Of a DNA stretch of 6,960 nucleotides, positions 1-6,045 are shown one piece after another. Origin of the DNA: Tannerellaceae bacterium (GTDB lineage: Bacteria; Bacteroidota; Bacteroidia; Bacteroidales; Tannerellaceae); the NCBI GenBank assembly GCA_020860805.1, contig JAJBTP010000314.1, positions 1 through 6,960 of the forward strand, given 5' to 3'. Every line of letters starts with the position of its first letter. Position 1 is the first letter of the stretch. A program made the position numbers and the translations under genes. The notes beneath the pieces were generated by a model that worked only from the letters and a program-made list of their open reading frames with translations, did not search any database and was not told the origin of the DNA.

Positions 1-221
1 AAGGATTTCAGGCTATGAGCCAGGATACCGGAGACGAACTCAACGGACGGTTTACTACTATCCAGATGAACACTGTCGAAATTAAAACGATGATGGGCGA
101 TATGAAAGGTTTATCCCTGATTTCTATAAATCATCTGGCCAATATAGAGAAGAATACATATCAGCTCCACGGGATGGCTGAGGATCTTAGTGCAATCAAA
201 AAGAACTTGAATAATCTATGA
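1..221 (+). CDS. Phage tail tape measure protein, C-terminal end (partial)
   Basis: The frame is already open at the left edge (first full codon at base 3, reading G-F-Q-A before the first ATG at 15) and ends at the TGA at 219-221, so this is the tail of a longer gene, not a 68-residue protein starting at 15. The stretch SQDTGDELNGRFT followed by a helical, hydrophobic/amide-rich segment ending in AIKKNLNNL resembles the extreme C-terminus I recall for tape measure proteins of Bacteroidales phages. Tape measure proteins fill the tail tube lumen and set tail length. Its position directly before a Dit-like gene is the canonical siphophage order. The stop overlaps the next start as ATGA. The bulk of the protein (coiled coil, membrane segments) lies outside the window, so the call rests on this motif and on gene order. 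Confidence 0.75.
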   Translation, partial: GFQAMSQDTGDELNGRFTTIQMNTVEIKTMMGDMKGLSLISINHLANIEKNTYQLHGMAEDLSAIKKNLNNL

Positions 222-640
222 AAGTAACTCTTAACATAAACGGAAAGGATGCCCTGAAAACATGGGGTGTTTCCCTGGAGAGTGGAGCATTAACAGTTCT
301 GCTTACCCCTGCACCGATGAAGTCTTTTGTAGAAAATAAATCTCCGTTACTTCACGGGAAAGAAATTTATCCGGTAGAGCCCCGGGTGGATGAAAGAGAT
401 ATTCAGCTTTCGATAATTCTATCAGCCCCGGACCAGTCTACTTTCTTAAAATACTATTCAGAATTTTTGGAGGAGTTACAGAAAGGAATAATCGAAATGC
501 AGGTAATCTGCGGAGGTATGAATACAACCTACTATTTCACCTATGTAAGCTGCCAGACGTTTAACCAGATGAATTTACGTCTGGCTAAATACGTTCTTCG
601 TTTAAATGAACCTAACCCTACAAACCGGATCAAAGGATGA
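218..640 (+). CDS. Distal tail (Dit)-like phage protein
   Basis: A 140-residue protein starting at the ATG of an ATGA overlap with the tape measure gene and ending in another ATGA overlap with the hub gene. No Shine-Dalgarno precedes it, so translation is probably coupled. The beta-rich sequence opens with a strand and INGKDA, then has a WGVSLESGAL segment, a K-S-F-V-E-N region with a HGKE turn, a charged DERDIQLS strand, an amphipathic helix around residues 75-90 (FLKYYSEFLEEL), a TTYYFTYVSC strand and a C-terminal LRLNEPNPTNR. This layout fits the compact Dit-like proteins between tape measure and tail-hub genes in Bacteroidetes siphophages, which form the ring joining tail tube to tip. The call is from pattern and synteny. 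It is shorter than Dit proteins of Gram-positive phages, so only the N-terminal ring domain would be present, with no galectin-like or carbohydrate-binding arm. Confidence 0.65.
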   Translation: MKVTLNINGKDALKTWGVSLESGALTVLLTPAPMKSFVENKSPLLHGKEIYPVEPRVDERDIQLSIILSAPDQSTFLKYYSEFLEELQKGIIEMQVICGGMNTTYYFTYVSCQTFNQMNLRLAKYVLRLNEPNPTNRIKG

Positions 641-3480
641 TTACGATTTACGACAAAACAGGTGAGGAAATTATTCAGATACCGATAACTGAACAATCGA
701 CCCGTAAGTATCAGTTAATGGAAGAGAATTATGTCCTTCTTGTTTTTTCTCTTCGACAGTATATAGTCTTTAAGAAAGGAATTTACATTGTTTATGAAGA
801 AACTGTTTTCCGCATTTTCCGGAATGTTTACCCGGAGCAGGACACTAAAAAAGGTGGCTGGAAGTATGAAATATACTTTGACGGTGCCGAAGGGTATCTA
901 CGTAAATACAATATTTTCTACCGTAAACAAGGAGTTCAGGAGGTTGTATTTAGCCTCACCACGAATCTGTTTACGCATGCTCAGGTAGTCGCTGATTGTA
1001 TCAATTATGAGTTGGGAACAAGTGGCTGGATCGTTAAAGCAGTTTCGGAAGAGTTATCCGGATCAACGAAACTGATATCATATAAGGGTGAGAAGCTGGA
1101 TGAAGCCCTTACCCGAATCGCTGAGACATTTGACTGTGAATGGTGGTTAGAGGTAAACGGTGAAACGGTTCATATCTGTTTCGGTAAACAGGAGTTTGGA
1201 ACGGAGGAAGAGTTTAAAGTTGGTGATGTCGTTTCCTCTATTCCTCGTCGTAAAGGTGACGATAGCAATTATGGAACCAGGTTCTTTTGTTACGGGTCAA
1301 ACCGGAACCTTTCTTCCAGTTACGGTCAGGTACCACAAGGTGGAACAACGAATCACATTTCCGAAATTCGCCTGCGGCTGCCGGATGGTATTCCTTACAT
1401 AGATGCCTGGGATAATCTGGCGGAGGAAGACATCATCCATCAGATTGCGTTCTTTGAGGATATTTACCCCAAGAACACTGAAACCATTACCGGGATTGAA
1501 ACCGTAAAGCGGAATATCGAAAATAGCAGTGAAAAGTTTGACGCGTATGTAATGGTGGTGGCCGGTACTCCCTTTACTCCGGATGATATGATCGAAGGCC
1601 AAACACTTGGATGCTATTTTGAATCCGGAGATCTTCAGGGATGGAAATTTGAGTTGTACGTTAATGAGAAAAATTTTGATAAAAAGTTTGAAATCATCCA
1701 TCAGACACTGGGGGAGGGGGATAGCCAGATTATTATACCGAATGCAAGCCTTTGCTCTAAGCCCGGAGATCAGTTTATTCTAACTGGGGTTAATCTTCCG
1801 GAAGAGCGTATCCGGGAAGCGGAGGAGGAACTACTCAAAGCAGCTAAAACATGGGCTATCAAAAACAGCCAGGATACTGATGTGTATGACTGTCCGACGA
1901 ATCCTGTGTATTGTGCTACACATGATAAAGAGTATGAAGTTGGCCAGAAAATTCGTCTTATAGATGCCCGGTTCGGAAATGAGGGTAGATTATCCCGTAT
2001 TCAGGGATTTGAGAAAAAGTTATATAATCCCTATATCGCGACTTACACCGTGGGAGATAACACTGCTTATTCCCGGTTAGCTTCTATCGAAAGTGACATC
2101 AAAGAGGCTCAATATGCAGACCGTTTAGGAGTGAATGGTGCAGGTGTGTACCTTATCCGGAGTAAATACGATGCAACTACTCCGACAGATTACAATGCTT
2201 ACTCCGCTCTCCGTTCCAGCGTAGAATATCTGCATAAGAACCGGATTGACATTGCTCAAAAGCTACTTACTTTTTTGGAGGGTGCCAAGTTCGGAGATTT
2301 CATTTCGGGACCGCTTGGAGATGGCGCATACATTGACAACCATGGAAACGGGGAAATGACTTCCCTTACTCTCCGGGCGTTTCTGGAAGCTCCTGAGTTC
2401 CGGTACAACCGGATACAGGTAGTAGGAGGTGAACTTTATGCAACCAATGGTTCCCTGATCTCAGACGTACAGGAAGAGGATGGCAGTTATCTGATCACAC
2501 TAAAGATTGAGGAAGGTGACCACGTGCCGTTTATGGTAGATGATATTCTACTGGGTAGCTATCTGCAACCGGATGGCTTTTTCTCTTCTTACATGCGGAT
2601 TATTCACATTGATGATGCAGCTCATACCATTCGTTGTGTCCTTGGTGAGGATTCAGAAGTACCGGGAGGTATTAACCGGCCTCCGGTTCCATTCATGAAC
2701 CTGGTACAATATGGAAACTTTACCGATAAAACCCGGCAGAGTTCTATCCGGATATCCAGTAAGGATAAAGTGATCACTATGCTGGATGGGGTGAATACTT
2801 ACATCACCGGAAAAGAACATATTACTTTTGGAGTAGGGGCAGCAAAGAATTTTCCATTGGACGAAAACCTTCCAATTAATTGGGGGCAGTCCTATCTCTA
2901 TGCCCGGGGAATTGCGGCACAGGATTTAATCCCGATTGATTATCAGGGTAAAGTTCAGCAGAAAATTATAGACCGTTCGCTGTGGAGTTTTGAAATTGCT
3001 ACTTCTGAAGAACCATATCTCTGTAACGGTATAGAGATACATGAAGTTTGGCATAATTCATGCAAATACCAATGTATAGTAAATGAGACAACGGAAGAAC
3101 CCCGGTGGAACTCCAAACATTGGGTACTCATATCGGGGGATACCCGGCTCACAATGAAAGTAGAAAGTTCCGAGGGGCTTCTTTTCCGGCCTTCCGGGCT
3201 TAATACTACACTAAAAGCAACGGTGTATATGGGTAGCAATGACGTCTCCTCTGATATTGAAGATATAGACTGGTCATGGAGCCGCGATAGTGGGAATGTG
3301 ATATCAGATACAGCCTGGAACGCAGCTCATGCTTCCAATACTAACACAGTAACTCTTACCCTTTCCGATATGGGGGATAACTGGATTGAGAACCGGAGTG
3401 TGAAATTTACCTGTACCGCTTACGTGCGGGATGGGGATATAGTAGACAGTATTAATCATGCAATTACTTATAACTTATGA
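637..3480 (+). CDS. Tail hub / Tal-like tip protein with C-terminal binding and Ig-like domains
   Basis: A 947-residue structural protein started by an ATGA overlap; an AAAGG directly abuts the ATG, too close for a good Shine-Dalgarno. Residues 1-100 (MITIYDKTGE, later WKYEIYFDG) and a helix around 153-171 ending in CEWWLEVNG look like the gp27-like hub region of tail-tip (Tal) proteins. Residues 390-410 form a charged helix. Residues 565-595 carry HGNGEMTSLTLRAFLE then FRYNRIQV, and 691-703 read QYGNFTDKTRQSS, motifs I recall in Bacteroidales phage tail-tip proteins. Residues about 797-837 (VWHNSCKYQC, EEP, W) resemble a family 5/12 carbohydrate-binding fold. Residues 838-947 form an Ig-like domain (IDWSWSRDSG, VKFTCTAYV). 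No peptidase or lysozyme motif is evident. The likely role is closing the tail tube and carrying the tip proteins encoded downstream. There is no signal peptide or membrane segment. Confidence 0.72.
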   Translation: MITIYDKTGEEIIQIPITEQSTRKYQLMEENYVLLVFSLRQYIVFKKGIYIVYEETVFRIFRNVYPEQDTKKGGWKYEIYFDGAEGYLRKYNIFYRKQGVQEVVFSLTTNLFTHAQVVADCINYELGTSGWIVKAVSEELSGSTKLISYKGEKLDEALTRIAETFDCEWWLEVNGETVHICFGKQEFGTEEEFKVGDVVSSIPRRKGDDSNYGTRFFCYGSNRNLSSSYGQVPQGGTTNHISEIRLRLPDGIPYIDAWDNLAEEDIIHQIAFFEDIYPKNTETITGIETVKRNIENSSEKFDAYVMVVAGTPFTPDDMIEGQTLGCYFESGDLQGWKFELYVNEKNFDKKFEIIHQTLGEGDSQIIIPNASLCSKPGDQFILTGVNLPEERIREAEEELLKAAKTWAIKNSQDTDVYDCPTNPVYCATHDKEYEVGQKIRLIDARFGNEGRLSRIQGFEKKLYNPYIATYTVGDNTAYSRLASIESDIKEAQYADRLGVNGAGVYLIRSKYDATTPTDYNAYSALRSSVEYLHKNRIDIAQKLLTFLEGAKFGDFISGPLGDGAYIDNHGNGEMTSLTLRAFLEAPEFRYNRIQVVGGELYATNGSLISDVQEEDGSYLITLKIEEGDHVPFMVDDILLGSYLQPDGFFSSYMRIIHIDDAAHTIRCVLGEDSEVPGGINRPPVPFMNLVQYGNFTDKTRQSSIRISSKDKVITMLDGVNTYITGKEHITFGVGAAKNFPLDENLPINWGQSYLYARGIAAQDLIPIDYQGKVQQKIIDRSLWSFEIATSEEPYLCNGIEIHEVWHNSCKYQCIVNETTEEPRWNSKHWVLISGDTRLTMKVESSEGLLFRPSGLNTTLKATVYMGSNDVSSDIEDIDWSWSRDSGNVISDTAWNAAHASNTNTVTLTLSDMGDNWIENRSVKFTCTAYVRDGDIVDSINHAITYNL

Positions 3481-3962
3481 TTGAAGGAGGAACTAATTTA
3501 TATGCTCAATATGAGGCGCTCAGTGTAACAAAGTCAATGACTTTTGACGGAGGCTCTACAAAGCAGGTATATTATGCAGAGAGCAAACAATACATGCCTG
3601 ACAGAGAGTTAACACCGTTTACTCTTCAACCTGTAATTATTATCTCTGACCCTGACGGAATCATCCCAACCGGAGATAAAGCAGGCAGCCTGTCTGCAGT
3701 CCGTTGGTTTGTGGGTTCAACGGATGCCGCGAACCAGATAACATCACTGAATCCCGATTATACACTGGGGGCAAAAGGAGCATTAATTGTACATAAGAAT
3801 GTTCCCCAGGAATCTCCTCTCACTCTGATTTTTGAAGGTGAATTTTACGACACGCGACGAATGAGCAGTGTGTTTATTGATATGGCGGTACAGCTTACAA
3901 CCACCTCGAATGCAGAAAGCGCAGCGGGTCCAACTCTTTCAATTGACCGTCCCCGGGCCTGA
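3477..3962 (+). CDS. N-terminal part of an Ig-domain tail-tip protein, ended by an in-frame TGA
   Basis: Reading from the ATG of an ATGA overlap with the hub gene gives 161 residues before the TGA at 3960-3962. A GGAGG lies just inside the gene (about 3486-3490) upstream of an ATG at 3502, but that ATG is in another frame and gives only a few codons, so 3477 is preferred. Residues 9-17 (YAQYEALSV) match a box found at the start of the next two large tip proteins. Residues about 28-160 form a beta-rich domain (LQPVIIIS, then VRWFVGS, then FEGEFYDTRRMSS) that parallels residues about 20-155 of the protein encoded at 5025-6041. The frame continues open past the TGA for another 220 codons into an Ig-like domain, so this piece is probably the first half of a 382-codon gene and not a complete protein. 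Exact function is unknown; a structural role at the tail tip is inferred from position. Confidence 0.6.
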   Translation: MIEGGTNLYAQYEALSVTKSMTFDGGSTKQVYYAESKQYMPDRELTPFTLQPVIIISDPDGIIPTGDKAGSLSAVRWFVGSTDAANQITSLNPDYTLGAKGALIVHKNVPQESPLTLIFEGEFYDTRRMSSVFIDMAVQLTTTSNAESAAGPTLSIDRPRA

Positions 3963-4625
3963 AGGTATAATCCGCTAAAAGGAACAGGCAATCAAACTGT
4001 TTCCTGCCAGCTATTTCAGCAGGGGGAAGAGATACCGGACACTAATGCCCGGTATTGGTGGTATGTGGTTGAGGATGGAAAAGAAAGGTTAGTTGGTTCA
4101 GATGAGTTGGATTTCTTTTATGTCTCTGGACAGAACACGAAGAAACTTACCATTAATCCGGAATACGTATCTAAGATGCTTTTCCGCTGTAAAGCGGAAT
4201 ATTATGAGGGTACAGTTCCTACATCTCCTACGGATACAGCCGCGGAAGCGGAAACAAAATTCAGAAGGAGATATCCGAAAAGTCTTTACATCAAAGTAAA
4301 TGTAAGAACCGGGGAAACTGTTTTAGCAACTACCTCAACAATCAAAGCGGAGGCGATTGTAGGAACAAAGACGGGGGTGATCGGTAACCCGGAGCAGTTT
4401 TTTCATATACGTTGGTACCGCAATACACTGACCTCAGGTTCGACAGATATGCAGATCGGAAGGGGGGTAGCTCTATCGGTGGATCGTGCTACTCTCGGTT
4501 TAGGTGTATCAGAACGCCCACGGCTTATAGCAAAAGCTGAGGAACATGATCCTTATATGGCTCTTACAGATAAGGAAGGTAACATCCTTACAGATGAGAA
4601 TGGAAATATACTTGTAGGATTTTAA
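3963..4625 (+). CDS. C-terminal part of the same Ig-domain tail-tip protein, downstream of the in-frame TGA
   Basis: This continues in the same frame as 3477-3962, with no stop until the TAA at 4623-4625. Between the TGA and 4065 there is no ATG, GTG or TTG in frame. The first possible start, GTG at 4065, falls after the YWWYV strand and would discard the first third of an Ig-like domain; it has no convincing ribosome binding site. Counting the TGA as residue 162, Ig-like domain 1 spans about residues 172-245, with Cys177 in TVSCQLF, Trp194/195 and a second Cys in LFRCKAEYY, the Cys-Trp-Cys layout of an Ig fold. A second Ig-like segment follows (about 280-360; IRWYRN, then a LIAKAEE strand). 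The C-terminus contains two short repeats, EGNILTD and NGNILVG. It would be expressed only by readthrough, weak reinitiation at the GTG, or if the TGA is a sequencing error. Confidence 0.55.
   Translation, partial: RYNPLKGTGNQTVSCQLFQQGEEIPDTNARYWWYVVEDGKERLVGSDELDFFYVSGQNTKKLTINPEYVSKMLFRCKAEYYEGTVPTSPTDTAAEAETKFRRRYPKSLYIKVNVRTGETVLATTSTIKAEAIVGTKTGVIGNPEQFFHIRWYRNTLTSGSTDMQIGRGVALSVDRATLGLGVSERPRLIAKAEEHDPYMALTDKEGNILTDENGNILVGF
3980..4005 (+). other. Stem-loop 17 bases downstream of the in-frame TGA
   Basis: AGGAACAG (3980-3987) can pair with CTGTTTCCT (3997-4005), giving eight base pairs with one bulged T at 4002 and a nine-base loop. It begins 17 bases after the TGA at 3962. It lies within coding frame, has no following T-run and so is not an intrinsic terminator. 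Hairpins just downstream of a stop codon can affect readthrough, but a stem of this size also arises by chance in kilobases of DNA. Confidence 0.3.
4182..4199 (+). repeat. Perfect 7-bp inverted repeat with 4-base loop inside a coding region
   Basis: TTCCGCT (4182-4188), loop GTAA, then AGCGGAA (4193-4199). It falls at the codons for LFRCKAEY, the F/G-strand region of the first Ig-like domain downstream of the in-frame TGA. There is no T-run after it, so it is not a classical terminator. The sequence could simply reflect codon choice. Confidence 0.35.
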
Positions 4626-4635
4626 ATATTATACT

Positions 4636-5028
4636 ATGGCATCATTCATGTACGTATTGGTAACAAAAGAGAATTTTGAAAAGCTGGGAATAGAAGGCTT
4701 TCGGAATCAGGTAGGTGGATATTACCTACTCAATCAAAAAGATTTCAGCGGAACTCCCGGAGGAACCCTGTGGGAAAAGGTTTCCGCCTATAATGGTATA
4801 ATCGTTTCCGATGCGGAAGCAAAACAACTTAAAGCCGGAACACTGTCACCTCCTTCACTTCCGGATGTGGAGAAAGTAGAAGAGGCTGAAAGTTCGGAGG
4901 TGGCTGCTTCCGGGGAAGTAAATTCTAATATAGGTACCAGTTCCGAGGATTCAATCCAGGAACAAAAGAGAAAAAGTAAAGGAACACGGTCTGAAAGAGA
5001 TAAAAATCAGAAGGAGGAAAAAGTATGA
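4636..5028 (+). CDS. Small unknown tail-operon protein with a charged, disordered C-terminus
   Basis: A 130-residue protein starting 10 bases after the previous stop and ending in an ATGA overlap with the next gene. No Shine-Dalgarno is seen before ATG 4636; the upstream bases are AT-rich. A second in-frame ATG at 4648 is possible. Residues 1-70 look globular (MYVLVTKENFEKLGI, GGYYLLNQKDFSGT, LWEKVSAYNG, SDAEAKQLKAG). From about residue 71 the sequence becomes Pro/Ser/Glu-rich and then strongly charged, ending in a Lys/Arg/Glu-rich tail (KRKSKGTRSERDKNQKEE). I do not recognise the family. Its place between two tail-tip genes is compatible with a small tip component, a linker or a fibre-assembly factor, but nothing in the sequence proves any of these. 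No signal peptide, membrane segment or catalytic motif is visible. The last codons also encode the strong ribosome binding site of the following gene. Confidence 0.6.
   Translation: MASFMYVLVTKENFEKLGIEGFRNQVGGYYLLNQKDFSGTPGGTLWEKVSAYNGIIVSDAEAKQLKAGTLSPPSLPDVEKVEEAESSEVAASGEVNSNIGTSSEDSIQEQKRKSKGTRSERDKNQKEEKV
5011..5017 (+). promoter_or_regulatory. Strong Shine-Dalgarno for the Ig-domain gene at 5025
   Basis: AAGGAGG lies 7 bases before the ATG at 5025, inside the end of the preceding gene. It is the only good Shine-Dalgarno placed before a chosen start in this window; the other starts rely on overlap or have AT-rich leaders, as is common in Bacteroidetes. It supports the 5025 start and suggests independent, efficient initiation. 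Confidence 0.65.
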
Positions 5029-6041
5029 GTATAGCTCAAGGATTTGAAACAATAACCGCAATAATTGACAGTGACCAGATATCTTCGTCACTTCATGCGA
5101 CAAAGCCGCTCACCCAGTATCTAAAAAAGGATACATCCGATGTATCTCCGGATTGGACTGTTGCAGCTAACCAACCAGTGATTTATGTCCGGGCAAAGAG
5201 TCAGCTTGAAATGACACGTAAGCCGATTATTGCAGGTACCGAGAAATGGTATTACAATGATACTCTGATTGTTTTTGATACAGTAGGGAAATCTACCTCT
5301 CCGGCGGGATTATTCCAAAAGGAAAGTTATGATGATGGAGGCGTGGAAGTGCCGGCACTGAGGATTATTGGTAACCTGGCATCCACAACAAACACAGATT
5401 CAGATAGGATCGGTTTTTCCGGGCAGGTTGATATTGGAACAATTAAGACAGAGGTTTGTCCGGAAATAGATATCCGGCTGGAAGAAACCGTCGGAGACCC
5501 TTACGAAGGGTTTATTGAGGCCAGCGAGGGAGGTGTGATTGATGATAATACGGACGAAATCACCTGTAAAGGTATTCTCTATAAAGGAGGTGCGGAAGTG
5601 GCCACCGGAGTGACTTATTATTGGTATTTCCAAAAGGAAAATGACTGGACTCTAATTGAGAAGTTTAATGGGAAGCAGACTATTACTGTCATTGAGGAGG
5701 ATATTGATGGTGTGTTAGGTGTTAAATGTGACTTTTATTATGGTGGTTCAAAAGTGACTTCTACAACCCGGCAACTTCATGATGAAACAGATCCGTTAAT
5801 TGTATCTGCCAATCCCAACGGGCCTACTCAACTCAAGAGTGGTGAAAGTGTGAAATTTACCCCGAAAGTAATCCGTAGAAGTAATGCACAGGAAGTAACC
5901 GGATATTCTTTCTCGTATGCCCTTTACGATGCTAACGATAGCAAAGTGGGCGGAGATAGTTCTGGCTCTTCGATTACTATTGATTATGCGACGGTACTGG
6001 CCAATAGAAGTACAAAATTGTACATCTCAGCTAAAAAGTAA
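5025..6041 (+). CDS. Ig-like-domain phage tail-tip protein, intact paralogue of the 3477-4625 gene
   Basis: A 338-residue protein with a well supported start (AAGGAGG at 7-base spacing, ATGA overlap). Residues 4-12 (AQGFETITA) match the N-terminal box of the neighbouring tip proteins. Residues about 20-155 form a beta-rich domain with NQPVIYVRA, EKWYYNDTL and IGFSGQVDIG, which parallels the first domain encoded at 3477-3962. Residues about 165-256 are Ig-like: ITCKG (Cys181), YYWYF, and GVKCDFYY (Cys235), a Cys-Trp-Cys pattern that could form the core disulfide, though in a cytoplasmically assembled virion the pair may stay reduced. Residues 257-338 form a second Ig-like or fibronectin-like beta domain (SGESVKFTPKV, YSFSYALYD) with TKLYISAKK at the end. 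Ig-like domains in tail proteins are commonly accessory surface-adhesion modules on virions. The precise partner is unknown; tip decoration or fibre attachment is inferred from position. Confidence 0.65.
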   Translation: MSIAQGFETITAIIDSDQISSSLHATKPLTQYLKKDTSDVSPDWTVAANQPVIYVRAKSQLEMTRKPIIAGTEKWYYNDTLIVFDTVGKSTSPAGLFQKESYDDGGVEVPALRIIGNLASTTNTDSDRIGFSGQVDIGTIKTEVCPEIDIRLEETVGDPYEGFIEASEGGVIDDNTDEITCKGILYKGGAEVATGVTYYWYFQKENDWTLIEKFNGKQTITVIEEDIDGVLGVKCDFYYGGSKVTSTTRQLHDETDPLIVSANPNGPTQLKSGESVKFTPKVIRRSNAQEVTGYSFSYALYDANDSKVGGDSSGSSITIDYATVLANRSTKLYISAKK

Positions 6042-6045
6042 GTAT

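Larger units (their letters stand above)
3477..4625 (+). pseudogene. Full 382-codon tip-protein reading frame interrupted by one TGA
   Basis: The two preceding entries are in one frame and together encode an N-terminal beta domain, two Ig-like domains and a short repeat tail. That is the same general order as the intact gene at 5025-6041 (N-terminal box, beta domain, Cys-Trp-Cys Ig domain, second Ig-like domain). Only the codon at 3960-3962 breaks it; there is no frameshift. A single substitution from GGA, CGA, TGG or another sense codon would explain the break. TGA is clearly used as a real stop elsewhere here: reading through the TGAs at 221, 640, 3480 and 5028 soon meets another stop. Genome-wide reassignment of TGA is therefore unlikely. 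Nonsense mutation, sequencing error and genuine UGA readthrough remain possible. The pseudogene label is a working description, not proof that the gene is dead. Confidence 0.5.

Noticed and set aside
1297..1701. 134-codon open frame on the minus strand
   Set aside because: It lies wholly inside the hub gene, has no family resemblance and opposes the direction of a tightly packed operon; an antisense shadow.
2872..2883. 12-base perfect palindrome CCAATTAATTGG
   Set aside because: Inside the hub gene, single occurrence and no partner site; expected by chance in several kilobases.
2955..3239. 94-codon minus-strand open frame
   Set aside because: Antisense shadow of the hub gene C-terminal region with no supporting motif or start signal.
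3960..4005. Selenocysteine insertion at the in-frame TGA
   Set aside because: The downstream hairpin has its bulge on the 3' arm and lacks the GGUC-type loop of known bacterial elements; a tail structural protein has no evident need for selenocysteine.
4065..4625. Independent gene starting at GTG 4065
   Set aside because: The start would cut an Ig-like domain in the middle and has no convincing ribosome binding site; the same frame is open right back to the TGA at 3960-3962.
6010..6023. Palindrome GTACAA-AA-TTGTAC near the end of the 5025 gene, with a similar string near 6736
   Set aside because: Both encode a K-L-Y peptide and lie in coding sequence; the similarity is most simply explained by shared codons, and 6-bp arms are common by chance.
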